Positions 44,000 through 52,758 of a DNA stretch of 64,000 nt are shown here, in pieces (within the stretch, counting starts at the first letter, position 1; each line of letters starts with the position of its first letter). The notes under the pieces were generated by a model, which searched no databases, was not told the DNA's origin, and was given only the letters and a program-made list of their open reading frames with translations. The translations under genes were made by a program, and so were the position numbers. This DNA is from an uncultured Flavobacteriaceae bacterium (GTDB taxonomy: Bacteria > Bacteroidota > Bacteroidia > Flavobacteriales > Flavobacteriaceae). The DNA is taken from assembly GCA_937901915.1 (NCBI GenBank), contig CALGUD010000028.1, positions 1 to 64,000 on the forward strand, read 5' to 3'.

Positions 44000-46199
44000 A
44001 AAAATATAATTTAAAGGTGGTGCCACTATCAGGTTTGCTACGTACTGTTATTTTACCCCCAAGAGCATCAATCTGGTTTTTGGTGATAAAAAGACCTATT
44101 CCACGGGCATCATCATTACCATGAAATGTTTTGTACATACCAAATATTTTATGCCCGTATTTCTCCAGATCCATACCAAGGCCATTATCTTTAATCGTAA
44201 TTTTAGTATGTTTTTTTTGCTTCTTCGCACTTATAATAACAAGAGGTTTTCTTTCTTTAGAACTATATTTTAAGCTATTGGTAACTAAATTCAGTAAAAT
44301 ACTTTCTATATAAGCAGGAATGGTTTTCAAGTAAATGCTTTCTGGAATGTTTACTTTAACAATAGCATCTTTTTCTTTAATTAAAGTTTTAACGCTTAGT
44401 AAAGTTTCATTTGTTTCGTTCAGCAAATTTATAGGAACTTTATCTTCAGTTGTGGCACTGTTTATAACAACTATTTCATTAAGGTTTAAAATGGTTTTAT
44501 TGAGGTTATCTGAAGCCTGTTTAATTAAACGAAACATTTCATTCTTTGTTTGTTTATCAGTTTCTTCATGGTACAGTTTTAATAATGAAGAAATATTAGT
44601 AGAGTGAGAACGTAAATTATGCGACACTATATGGGCAAAATTTAAAAGCCTTTTGTTTTGGCTACTGGTAACATTGACCAGTTTCTTTAATTCTTTTTCA
44701 TTTTTTTTAATGTTAGTAATATTATAATTTAAATCTATTATACCTATAATGTCTTTTTGACGGTCTCTTAAAGGAATTTTTGAAAACAAATACACATTTT
44801 CCTGGCCATTTTCATCTACAAATTTTAGTTCTTTGTCTATAATACTTTTACCTTTGTTTATAACCTTTTGGTCTTCTTTGTTAGAAACAGATATATAATC
44901 TTGTATGGTTTTTAAAGAATAATTGCCTGTATTTAGTTTTGTGTATAAATCCTCAGTATTATTTATTAGTATTTTTTCACCCTCAAAATTTTTAACAGAC
45001 ACATTTACAGGGATATTGTGAATAATGGACTTTAGTAATTCCCGTTCCTGGTATAATTTTTCGTTTAATTTTTTTTCATGTGTTATATCTTTTACCTGAG
45101 AAATGAAATGTATAGGTTGCCCAAATTCATCGGCAACCATTGCTACTGCAAGATGGATCCACACTATATCTCCATTTTTATGTATATAGCGTTTTTCCAT
45201 GGTATAACTTTTACGTGTACCCTTAATAAGCTCATTAAGCAATTCTAAATCGGAGCTAAGGTCTTCCGGATGTGTAATGTTCTGAAAAGTTAATGATTTT
45301 AATTCCTTGCGTGTGTAACCCACAATTTCACACAGGCTGTCGTTTACATCTTTCCATGTTCCATCTGGGCTTACAAGGGCCATTCCTATAGCCGAAGATT
45401 TAAAAGCAATCCTGAATTTTTCTTCACTTTTTGTTACCTTCTCTTCAAGTAATTTTTCATTGGTTATATCCTGCAAAATACCATGAACACGGGTACATAC
45501 CCCATTTTCAAATTCTGTTTCACCAATAATACGAATCCATTTTAATTTATTTTTGAATGTCTTAATTTTTATTATATCAGTAAGCTTTCCTCCTGCTTTT
45601 GGCAATTCCTGACTGTTCTTAATTAGCCTCAATCTATCGGTTTCATTTACAAAAAAATTGAAAATATTTTCCAGTGTTGGAACAAAACTTTTAGGAGCTT
45701 CGTGTATCTGGTAGGTAATATCAGACCAATGAATTGTGTTTTCTGGGAGTTTACGTTCCCACCAGCCCACTTTGGATACTTTAATAGCCTCTTCAAGTAA
45801 ATTACTGGTTTCCTGAAGTTGATTTTTTCGCTCTACTTGTTTTGTGATATCGTCAGAATAAATAATTACCCCTCCAATTTTATTATCGTCATCTAGCCAT
45901 GGTTTTACTTCCCATTTAACCCAATGTACTGTGCCGTCCTGCCTAACAAACTTATCTTCTTCCTTTTTTCTGATGTTTCCATTAAGAGCGTCCTTATGAG
46001 CTGATTTCCATTCGTCCCTTATCTCAGGGAAAACATCGTAGTGACATTTTCCCAGAATGTGAGATCTTTTTAATTTAAATTTTGAAATCCATAAATCAGA
46101 GACCTCAATGTAATGCATCTTGGTATCAAATACAGCAATAGTTTGTGGCAATTGCCTTATGATTGCAAAATCTTTATTATATTTTTGTTTAGGACTCAA
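43989..46199 (-). CDS. Multi-PAS sensor histidine kinase
   Basis: A 736-residue kinase with no membrane segment, so it is cytoplasmic. Four PAS-type domains: about 10-120 (VFDTKMHYIEVSDLW), 130-245 (GWWERKLPENTIHW), 255-380 (GMALVSPDGTWKDVNDS, with a PAC motif DITHEKKL) and 390-505. A HisKA-type box follows with the likely phospho-His in FAHIVSHNLRSHSTN, then the ATPase domain (LLNLVTNSLKYS, DNGLGMD, GIGLFITK). It should sense an internal signal through the PAS array and phosphorylate the coupled receiver. The region 46200-46395 upstream is shared with the divergent thioredoxin-like gene. Confidence 0.9.
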   Translation of the reverse strand: MSPKQKYNKDFAIIRQLPQTIAVFDTKMHYIEVSDLWISKFKLKRSHILGKCHYDVFPEIRDEWKSAHKDALNGNIRKKEEDKFVRQDGTVHWVKWEVKPWLDDDNKIGGVIIYSDDITKQVERKNQLQETSNLLEEAIKVSKVGWWERKLPENTIHWSDITYQIHEAPKSFVPTLENIFNFFVNETDRLRLIKNSQELPKAGGKLTDIIKIKTFKNKLKWIRIIGETEFENGVCTRVHGILQDITNEKLLEEKVTKSEEKFRIAFKSSAIGMALVSPDGTWKDVNDSLCEIVGYTRKELKSLTFQNITHPEDLSSDLELLNELIKGTRKSYTMEKRYIHKNGDIVWIHLAVAMVADEFGQPIHFISQVKDITHEKKLNEKLYQERELLKSIIHNIPVNVSVKNFEGEKILINNTEDLYTKLNTGNYSLKTIQDYISVSNKEDQKVINKGKSIIDKELKFVDENGQENVYLFSKIPLRDRQKDIIGIIDLNYNITNIKKNEKELKKLVNVTSSQNKRLLNFAHIVSHNLRSHSTNISSLLKLYHEETDKQTKNEMFRLIKQASDNLNKTILNLNEIVVINSATTEDKVPINLLNETNETLLSVKTLIKEKDAIVKVNIPESIYLKTIPAYIESILLNLVTNSLKYSSKERKPLVIISAKKQKKHTKITIKDNGLGMDLEKYGHKIFGMYKTFHGNDDARGIGLFITKNQIDALGGKITVRSKPDSGTTFKLYFYES

Positions 46200-46395
46200 T
46201 GTTTTGTAAAAAAAAGTTCATACTAATATAGGTATTTTCTTAACAACATAATATTATCTCGCAAAAGTGTGTAATTTTTATTTTTCAAAAAAATTGAAGT
46301 CAAATAAAATAAAAGGTGAACAAAATAGGGCTGATACTAATTATTTTCGCAAATTTTGTTACTTTTGGTTTAGTAATTAATGTAATTTTGAATAC

Positions 46396-46692
46396 ATGTC
46401 AAAATTTGGTGAATTAATTGATATCAATGTTCCGGTGCTGTTGGACTTTTATACAGACTGGAATGAAGCTGCAAATGCTATGCACCCGGTATTAAAAGAT
46501 GTGGCAGCAGCCATGGGGGACAAAGCTAAAGTGATTAAAATTGATGTTGACAAAAATCAGGAATTAGCCGATGCCTTGCGTGTTAAAGGGTTGCCAACCC
46601 TTATGATATACAAAAACGGTGAAATGGTGTGGCGACAAAGCGGTGAGCAGGATGCTAATACCTTGATAAGTCTTTTACAGGAATATGCTTAA
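46396..46692 (+). CDS. Thioredoxin-fold protein lacking the CXXC active site
   Basis: A 98-residue single-domain protein with the whole thioredoxin pattern: VLLDFYTDW, then VIKIDVDKNQELAD, cis-Pro in GLPTLMIYKNGE, and a C-terminal helix. Where thioredoxins read WCGPCK it reads WNEAAN; both redox Cys are replaced, and there is no Cys in the protein at all. It therefore cannot act as a dithiol reductase. A holdase, scaffold or regulatory role is possible. A promoter box TACTTTTG lies at 46360-46367. The stop overlaps the convergent deacetylase gene by 4 bases. Confidence 0.85.
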   Translation: MSKFGELIDINVPVLLDFYTDWNEAANAMHPVLKDVAAAMGDKAKVIKIDVDKNQELADALRVKGLPTLMIYKNGEMVWRQSGEQDANTLISLLQEYA

Positions 46693-47309
46693 AAAACAAT
46701 TTCTTTAAATAAATAGCCTTCATTGGTAAAAAAGTCCAATGTTTGGCTTAATGCATATTTCATGTTTTTTTCAGCTTTAAAACTATCATGAAAAACAATA
46801 ATGCTTCCCGGGCTTGAATTTTTTATTACATTGTTGGCAGTTTCTTTAATTGATGTTTTAGTATTCCAGTCTATGGCCACAACATCCCACATTATAATTT
46901 CATAACCTAATTTTTGTAATGCCTTGGCTTTAGGTATTGTTATTTTTCCATAAGGAGGCCGGAAAAGTTTGGATTTTACAAAAAATGAAGTCTCCTTTAC
47001 ACTATTTATATATTCTTCCGGATTAGTATTCCAGCCTTTTAAATGTGTAAATGTATGATTGCCTACAGCATGTCCGTCAGAAAGTATCCTATTGTATATT
47101 TCAGGGTGTTTTTGTACATTTTTACCTATACAGAAAAAAGTAGCCTTGGCATTGTATTCAGATAATTTATTTAACACCCAGTCAGTTATTTCAGGGGTAG
47201 GGCCGTCGTCAAAAGTTAAGTATAGATTTTTACCCGGTGATTTTATGTCCCATACATATGATGGGAAAAGTAATTTAACGAATTTAGGAGTTTTAGGGAT
47301 TAATATCAT
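46689..47309 (-). CDS. NodB-type polysaccharide deacetylase
   Basis: A 206-residue carbohydrate esterase family 4 enzyme. Motifs in order: YLTFDDGPTP (metal Asp), GNHTFTHL (two metal His), RPPYG, IMWDVVAIDW and VFHDS. No classical signal peptide, though the N-terminus is hydrophobic enough for peripheral membrane location. Substrates in this family include peptidoglycan GlcNAc, chitin and surface polysaccharides. It lies 24 bases downstream of the DUF2723 gene on the same strand. Confidence 0.88.
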   Translation of the reverse strand: MILIPKTPKFVKLLFPSYVWDIKSPGKNLYLTFDDGPTPEITDWVLNKLSEYNAKATFFCIGKNVQKHPEIYNRILSDGHAVGNHTFTHLKGWNTNPEEYINSVKETSFFVKSKLFRPPYGKITIPKAKALQKLGYEIIMWDVVAIDWNTKTSIKETANNVIKNSSPGSIIVFHDSFKAEKNMKYALSQTLDFFTNEGYLFKEIVF

Positions 47310-47333
47310 TATAAAACAACTAACACGTTCATA

Positions 47334-50300
47334 CTACTCCACTACTGAATCGGGAACTTTTTCTTCAATATCGATGCCATCTATAGAAACAGAAACCGAA
47401 TCCTGAACAATAGTATCTTCTATAATTGAATCAAACATGTCCTCAACAGTTTCTTCAGGTTGTGGTTCTCTGTAAAAATGAGGAAATAGTTCGAGATACT
47501 GGTTAAATTTAGAAGCTTCATCTACGGCTACATCTTTGTCTCCATTTACAACAACTATGTCAATTAGGCTTCTGTAGCGTTCAATATCCGTTATAATTTC
47601 AGAGCCTAAAGTACGCTGTTTCATGATATCAAGACTACTGTAATATTCCAAATTTTCCTGATATTTTTTAGTTAGTTTGTAATACAGGTCCCTGGCTTTT
47701 TCTTTTTCGCCTACTTTATAATAACCATCAACGTAAGGTTCCAGGAAAACATAATAACCAAAATAACCAAAAGGCATTTTTTCCATAGCCAGATCCAGAA
47801 TTTCTTTTGCCTTCTCCTTTTTATCTTCATTTAAAAGTTGTTCCACCAACCTCGCAAGGTTACCTCTGTAATTAATGCTGTTTTTCCTGGTCTCGGGGTC
47901 ATGGTATATATCGGGGGAGTTAGAATTACCCCAATCCCATTCTTTTACTATACTGTACATTAGGTCCCCATCTATTCTTCCCATTTCATAAGGGTTTCGT
48001 TGGCTTATGGGAGTTTTAACGGGTACTAATTTGTATACCAGGCCATCCAACTGCAAATAATCTTTCATCCACATGTATTCAGCATTGTCAAAACTACCAC
48101 CGGTAAAATAAATAGGTCTTTCCCAGTTATTGTTTGCTAATAGATCGAGCATTAATATCCTGTTTTTTGGAAGCGCACTAGGGAGGTCTATGTCTATATA
48201 ATCTACAATATTTGCAGTATCTTTTTCTTTTACTAAACCGGTTTTAAGCACATTTTCTTTGTTTACCGGAACCCTTATTTTGTTGGTTGGATAAAAAATG
48301 ATATTCAAATAGTTTTCCGGATATTGGCTTATGTCACCTCCCTGGCGTTTTATAAGGGTTTTTAAAGTATGGTCATCATTAGCAATCCAATCCATGAACT
48401 TTTTAATGTCCCAGCGTTCATCAGTTAATGCCTGGTGATAAACTGCATCTCTCACCCCATAAGCATATTTGTTATGTGTTAGTTGGGAAGGTATCGGGTC
48501 ACTTTCATATGCTTTCCTTTTCATCTGGTCAATATACCAATCTGTAGCAAACAGACTCGTGTTTATTGTGCGAACATCAGTCCGGTAACCTTCAATTTCC
48601 TGTGCATACCAAAGTGCAAAGGTGTCATTATCGCCAATAGTAAACAACATGGCCCCAACATCTTCCTGTACAGACTCTAAATATGATTTAGCCATGGATT
48701 GTGCAGTATACCTGCCGGATCGATCGTGGTCATCCCAGTTTTGATAAGCCATTACTACAGGAACCGCCAGTAAACAAACCACAGTTACAACTGGTGCCAG
48801 AATTTTTGGGGTTAATAGTTTTTTGAATTCCTCAAATAAAGCATAAACTCCCATTCCTATCCAAATGGCAAATATATAAAAGGATCCCACCAGGGCATAA
48901 TCGCGCTCCCGGGGTTCAAATGGCCTTTCATTTAAATATAATTTGAGAGCTACACCGGTAAATATAAACAGGATAAAGAGTACCCAGAATTGTTTCTTGT
49001 TTTTTGTAAGCTGAAATATAAAACCGATAATACCCAGAATTAGAGGTAAAAAGAAATACGTATTTCTTCCCTTATTGTTTTTCATGTCAGACGGAAGATT
49101 CTCCTGGGAGCCTAAAAACAACTCATCAATAAAATTAATTCCACTGAGCCAGTTGCCATTATTGTCGTATTTACCCTGAATATCATTTTGTTTTCCAACA
49201 TAATTCCACATAAAATACCGCAGGTACATATATCCTATCTGGAACTCAAAGAGATAGTGCATGTTCTGCCAAAAGCTTGGTTTTTCTACTATCAGATATT
49301 CTTTAAACTGTTTTATAAATTGAACATATTCTTCCTCATCAACCGCACCTGTTTGCAGGTCACTTTTAATTTGTCTGACAGCAGTTCTTAATTCTTCACT
49401 TTCTTTATAATATTCAGGTTTAATTTTAATATTTAACGGCCCGGTAATTTTCATGTAATTATCAGCATGTTCACTGCTCCACATACGCGGTAAAACCCCC
49501 ACATGGTCAGAATGTGGAGCTACACGAGCGTCTTTGTAATCATTAACAATAATATATTTCCCGGTTTTATAGTCACGTTCATACTTAGGTTTATCATCCA
49601 TATGCGGATCTATAGGATCCTGTCCTGCATAAGCATCTGAGTACATGGGACCGTAGAACAAATGGGTTTCCGGGTATTGTTCAAGATTATAATATGCGAG
49701 TAAAAGACGAGCATCCGAAGGGCTGTTCTCGTTGATAACAGTGCCTGCATTGGCCCTTATGGGTATCATTAACCAGGTAGAAAATCCTATCAGTACAAAC
49801 ATCACACATAAAACGATGGTGTTTAATTGAATGTATCCTCGGTCCCTGGTATATTTTAATCCAAAATAAAATGCAGCAATTATTAATAAACCGGCAATAA
49901 TGGTGCCCGAATTAAATGGCATACCAATACTGTTTACAAAAAATACCTCCAGGTAACCAAATAATCGCATTACATTGGGAAGTAATAATTTAAATATAAA
50001 TAATAGGATGGCTACCGAAATTACGTTTGCCAGTATAAATGATTTAGCAGTTATATTCTCATAGTTTTTGAAATAGTAGATCATACCAATGGCGGGAATA
50101 GTCAATAAAGCCATGAAATGAACACCAAAAGAAAGACCTATTACCAATGAAATGAGTATAAGCCAGCGATTGCCCCGGGGTTCATGCATTTCATCAGACC
50201 AGCGCAAGCCCATCCAGAACATAAGAGACATTAAAAATGTAGCCATTGCATAAACTTCCGCCTCTACAGCATTAAACCAGAAACTATCTGAAAATGTATA

Positions 50301-50693
50301 TACCAGGCTTCCTACTACACCACTTCCGAATATTGCTATGGCATTGGATAAAGAAATTTCACTTTCTTTTAATACGATCTTTTTAGTGAGGTTGGTAATG
50401 GTCCAGAACATAAAAAGTATGGTAAATGCGCTGGAAAAAACAGACATATAATTCACCATTAAAGCAACTGATTCAGGTTCGGACGCAAACATGGCAAAAA
50501 AAGCACCCATAATTTGAAAGAATGGTGCCCCTGGGGGGTGTCCTACCTGTAACTTTGCCGAAGTTGAAATATATTCCCCTGCATCCCAAAAACTTGCCGT
50601 TGGTTCAACGGTTAGAGAATACGTAATAAATGCAATTAAAAAAACTATCCAGCCAAGAATAGTATCCCATTTTTTAAATTGTATTGTTAACAT
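47334..50693 (-). CDS. DUF2723 membrane glycosyltransferase-like protein
   Basis: An 1119-residue protein. About twelve N-terminal membrane helices occupy residues 10-690. The first extracytoplasmic loop contains FWDAGEYISTSAKLQVGHPPG, where the Asp/Glu pair matches the catalytic loop of GT-C glycosyltransferases. The C-terminal ~430 residues are soluble and end in an acidic tail. DUF2723 proteins (the TMEM260 group) are protein O-mannosyltransferase-like in eukaryotes. In flavobacteria a role in periplasmic protein glycosylation is plausible, but not shown here. Likely co-transcribed with the deacetylase. Confidence 0.87.
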   Translation of the reverse strand: MLTIQFKKWDTILGWIVFLIAFITYSLTVEPTASFWDAGEYISTSAKLQVGHPPGAPFFQIMGAFFAMFASEPESVALMVNYMSVFSSAFTILFMFWTITNLTKKIVLKESEISLSNAIAIFGSGVVGSLVYTFSDSFWFNAVEAEVYAMATFLMSLMFWMGLRWSDEMHEPRGNRWLILISLVIGLSFGVHFMALLTIPAIGMIYYFKNYENITAKSFILANVISVAILLFIFKLLLPNVMRLFGYLEVFFVNSIGMPFNSGTIIAGLLIIAAFYFGLKYTRDRGYIQLNTIVLCVMFVLIGFSTWLMIPIRANAGTVINENSPSDARLLLAYYNLEQYPETHLFYGPMYSDAYAGQDPIDPHMDDKPKYERDYKTGKYIIVNDYKDARVAPHSDHVGVLPRMWSSEHADNYMKITGPLNIKIKPEYYKESEELRTAVRQIKSDLQTGAVDEEEYVQFIKQFKEYLIVEKPSFWQNMHYLFEFQIGYMYLRYFMWNYVGKQNDIQGKYDNNGNWLSGINFIDELFLGSQENLPSDMKNNKGRNTYFFLPLILGIIGFIFQLTKNKKQFWVLFILFIFTGVALKLYLNERPFEPRERDYALVGSFYIFAIWIGMGVYALFEEFKKLLTPKILAPVVTVVCLLAVPVVMAYQNWDDHDRSGRYTAQSMAKSYLESVQEDVGAMLFTIGDNDTFALWYAQEIEGYRTDVRTINTSLFATDWYIDQMKRKAYESDPIPSQLTHNKYAYGVRDAVYHQALTDERWDIKKFMDWIANDDHTLKTLIKRQGGDISQYPENYLNIIFYPTNKIRVPVNKENVLKTGLVKEKDTANIVDYIDIDLPSALPKNRILMLDLLANNNWERPIYFTGGSFDNAEYMWMKDYLQLDGLVYKLVPVKTPISQRNPYEMGRIDGDLMYSIVKEWDWGNSNSPDIYHDPETRKNSINYRGNLARLVEQLLNEDKKEKAKEILDLAMEKMPFGYFGYYVFLEPYVDGYYKVGEKEKARDLYYKLTKKYQENLEYYSSLDIMKQRTLGSEIITDIERYRSLIDIVVVNGDKDVAVDEASKFNQYLELFPHFYREPQPEETVEDMFDSIIEDTIVQDSVSVSIDGIDIEEKVPDSVVE

Positions 50694-50808
50694 GAATTAT
50701 TGTTTCTGTCAGACAGCGAATTTAAGAATAAATAAATAGATGAAAATGTTATTTTCAGAAACGTTAACAAGAAAGGAATATTACACCTTTAAATTAATTT
50801 AAAAAATG

Positions 50809-50839
50809 TTTGTGCAAATAAAAGATTGATGTAAATTTG
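50809..50839 (+). promoter_or_regulatory. tRNA-Gln promoter
   Basis: TTTG, exactly 19 bases, then TAAATTTG: a full match to the Bacteroidota consensus. The tRNA begins 39 bases after the -7 box. Confidence 0.85.
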
Positions 50840-50878
50840 CATCCGCTATACCGGAAGGTATATTTACATTTACACGAA

Positions 50879-50950
50879 TGGCCTATGGTGTAATTGGTAA
50901 CACAGCTGATTTTGGTTCAGTCGTTCAAGGTTCGAGTCCTTGTAGGCCAA
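50879..50950 (+). tRNA. tRNA-Gln (anticodon TTG)
   Basis: A 72-base tRNA. The acceptor stem is TGGCCTA paired with TAGGCCA, and the D-loop GTAATTGGTAAC is present. The anticodon loop TTTTGGT gives TTG (reads CAA), and the T-arm is GGTTCGAGTCC. CCA is not encoded beyond CA. The 3' end is duplicated 153 bases downstream. Confidence 0.96.
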
Positions 50951-50973
50951 CAGAAACAAATGATCCTTCTCAA
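50943..50973 (+). repeat. tRNA 3'-end direct repeat, copy 1
   Basis: The acceptor end of tRNA-Gln plus its downstream 23 bases matches 51096-51126 over 31 bases with one mismatch. Confidence 0.85.
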
Positions 50974-50992
50974 AATGAGAGGGATTTTTTTT
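50963..50992 (+). terminator. tRNA-Gln terminator
   Basis: ATCCTTCTC / GAGAGGGAT with one mismatch-tolerant pair, 5-base loop, followed by eight T residues. Confidence 0.8.
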
Positions 50993-51023
50993 GGAAAAAA
51001 AATTTTATTATTAAGATACAAGG

Positions 51024-51075
51024 ACGAGAAGCCTGCCCTGAGCGCTAGTCGAAGGGAGTCCTTCCTGCCCGTCCG
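51024..51075. repeat. Imperfect hairpin repeat with GTCGAA signature
   Basis: GGACGAG at one end pairs imperfectly with CCCGTCC at the other; the loop contains GAGCGCTAGTCGAAGGGA, a sequence of the kind seen scattered in flavobacterial intergenic DNA. No ORF is credible here. Confidence 0.5.
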
Positions 51076-51095
51076 AAATAAAAATGTAGGCGGGG

Positions 51096-51126
51096 TAGGC
51101 CAACATAAACAAATGATCCTTCTCAA
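51096..51126 (+). repeat. tRNA 3'-end direct repeat, copy 2
   Basis: Copy of the tRNA-Gln 3' end, followed by a second terminator-like hairpin (CTTCTC/GAGAGG and five T). The rest of the tRNA is absent. A remnant of a tRNA duplication, or an attachment-site scar. Confidence 0.8.
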
Positions 51127-51143
51127 CCGAGAGGTTTTTGTAG

Positions 51144-51174
51144 ATAGGTGGCTGAGGCTCTCGAAGCCACCTAT
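51144..51174. repeat. Perfect hairpin repeat
   Basis: ATAGGTGGCT / AGCCACCTAT, a perfect 10-bp stem with an 11-base loop ending TCGA. A related stretch with GGCAGTCGAAAT follows at about 51205-51240. The remainder of 51175-51302 is AT-rich with short AATTAAAC-type repeats and no gene. Confidence 0.7.
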
Positions 51175-51302
51175 TGGGCCTTACTACCTAAATTCTTCAT
51201 AGTCTCTGCTGAGTGACAGTCAGGCGAGGCAGTCGAAATTAACCTAATAAAAAAAGTATACAATTACACGATTAAACAATTAAACGAATCAACAATTATG
51301 TG

Positions 51303-52121
51303 CTATATTTTAAAAGTTATAACCGGCCTGATAGCATGATTTGCTAAATCTTCACCAATACTACCACTGAAAAAGTGATCTAATCCGCTTCTTCCGTGAG
51401 TACTTATGCCAATAATATTTGCATTAATTGATTGTGAAAAATTTAAAATTCCCTGTTCAACAGTATCGTCATTATAGATATTTATAGTATAATTTTTTGG
51501 TTTTAGCTTTTTAATGTAACTATTAATTTTTGAATTGGTCTCACTTGTTGTAGTAAATAAATGAGGAGTGTTAACATAAAGTAAATGTATTGTTGCTTCA
51601 AAACTATCGGCAAATTTAACGGCATTTTTATAGGCTTTCAATGATGAATCTTCAAAATCACATGCATACACAAAATCATCAATTTTAAAAGCATCTACTT
51701 TTTCTTTTAGAATGAGAACAGGTATATCGGAATTACGGACCACCTTTTCTGTATTAGACCCTATAAACATTTCTTTTAGGCCGGTTGCGCCACTGGATCC
51801 CATAACAATAAGGTCTATTTTATTTTCTTTCGAAAAATCTTTAATGCCATCACTTATTTTATAGGATTCGACAGCCTCATGCACAGTAATATCTTTTAGA
51901 TACGGCTTAGCTTTAAATTTTTCAAACTTCTGTTGAGCAAGTTTCATAAAAAAAACAGCTTCAGGTATTTGGCCCGAATCTACAGTTGCAAGGTGCAAGG
52001 GAAGTTCCAGTACGTGAAGCAAATGAATATCAGCCTTAAATTTTTTTGCAAGCTGAGCTGCCACTTTTAGAGCATACTCTGATTGTGGCGAAAAATCGGT
52101 TGGGACTAAAATGTGTTTCAT
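51303..52121 (-). CDS. Tandem universal stress protein
   Basis: ATG 52121 gives 272 residues starting MKHILVPTDFSPQSEYALK. Two UspA domains: about 1-140 and 145-272. The first has the ATP-binding GSSGATGLKEMFIGSNTEKV (G-2x-G-9x-G-S/T form). The second has a similar STHGRSGLDHFFSGSIGEDL. Two-domain Usp proteins act in stress survival, often under hypoxia or nutrient limitation. Upstream is the rimP region on the opposite strand. Confidence 0.9.
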   Translation of the reverse strand: MKHILVPTDFSPQSEYALKVAAQLAKKFKADIHLLHVLELPLHLATVDSGQIPEAVFFMKLAQQKFEKFKAKPYLKDITVHEAVESYKISDGIKDFSKENKIDLIVMGSSGATGLKEMFIGSNTEKVVRNSDIPVLILKEKVDAFKIDDFVYACDFEDSSLKAYKNAVKFADSFEATIHLLYVNTPHLFTTTSETNSKINSYIKKLKPKNYTINIYNDDTVEQGILNFSQSINANIIGISTHGRSGLDHFFSGSIGEDLANHAIRPVITFKI

Positions 52122-52208
52122 AATTATAATATTTATCTTTCTATAAAGATACAATTTGAATCTGTTTTATAAATGATATTGGTTATGATCAATAATAAAT
52201 TTTTTTTG

Positions 52209-52216
52209 TATATTTG
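52209..52216 (+). promoter_or_regulatory. -7 promoter box for rimP-nusA-infB
   Basis: TATATTTG matches TAnnTTTG. A good TTTG -33 box is not at the expected position. Predicted start near 52222. Confidence 0.55.
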
Positions 52217-52245
52217 CACCGTTGAAAGCAAAATATCTGTTTTCT

Positions 52246-52271
52246 GAGGGGACATAAAGTCCCCTCTTTTT
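52246..52271 (+). terminator. Attenuator-like hairpin before rimP
   Basis: A perfect 8-bp stem GAGGGGAC / GTCCCCTC with a 5-base loop and five T residues, placed between the promoter box and the rimP ATG (12 bases before it). It looks like an intrinsic terminator in the leader, so it could limit rimP-nusA-infB transcription. Confidence 0.75.
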
Positions 52272-52283
52272 ATACTGGAAACT

Positions 52284-52745
52284 ATGTTAAAGGATAATGT
52301 AAAGATACTTTTAGATAGTTTTTTTGAAGAAAGAACAAATCTTTTTTTAATTGAACTTTCAGTATCTGCAGACAACAAGATTAGAGTAATAATTGACGGT
52401 GACGATGGTGTTACACTGCGGGATTGTATAGATGCAAGCAGGCAAATAGAACACAACCTTGACAGGGAAGAACAAGATTTTTCATTAGAGGTTACTTCTG
52501 CAGGGGCAACGGAACCCATAGTAAACATCAGACAGTACAACAAGAATATTGGAAGAATACTGGAAGTTACCGCCGGGGATGAAAAATTTGAAGGAACCCT
52601 TACGGATATTATTGAAAACGGAATAAAGTTGGAGTGGAAAACCCGGGAATCCAAGCCGGTAGGAAAAGGAAAAGTAACTGTGAAAAAAGAAAAAATATTA
52701 TCCTTTGAGGATATTACAAAAGCTAAAGTGATGATAACTTTTTAA
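52284..52745 (+). CDS. rimP: Ribosome maturation factor RimP
   Basis: A 153-residue factor needed for 30S subunit maturation. The N-terminal KH-like domain (LIELSVSADNKIRVIIDGDD, SRQIEHNLDREEQDFSLEV) and the C-terminal SH3-like domain are both present, with EVTSAGATEPI at the junction. First of the conserved rimP-nusA-infB set; the NusA start is 13 bases downstream. Confidence 0.94.
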   Translation: MLKDNVKILLDSFFEERTNLFLIELSVSADNKIRVIIDGDDGVTLRDCIDASRQIEHNLDREEQDFSLEVTSAGATEPIVNIRQYNKNIGRILEVTAGDEKFEGTLTDIIENGIKLEWKTRESKPVGKGKVTVKKEKILSFEDITKAKVMITF

Positions 52746-52758
52746 TTTTAAAAATGAC

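Noticed and set aside
46353..46362. GTAACAAAAT on the minus strand before the PAS kinase
   Set aside because: It matches the upstream box of the ECF-like motif, but no GTTGATAT box lies at the right distance. Treated as chance.
50917..51126. 69-codon ORF on the minus strand across the tRNA-Gln region
   Set aside because: Its repeated Cys-Trp-Pro-Thr sections are translations of the two tRNA 3' copies; the frame is a by-product.
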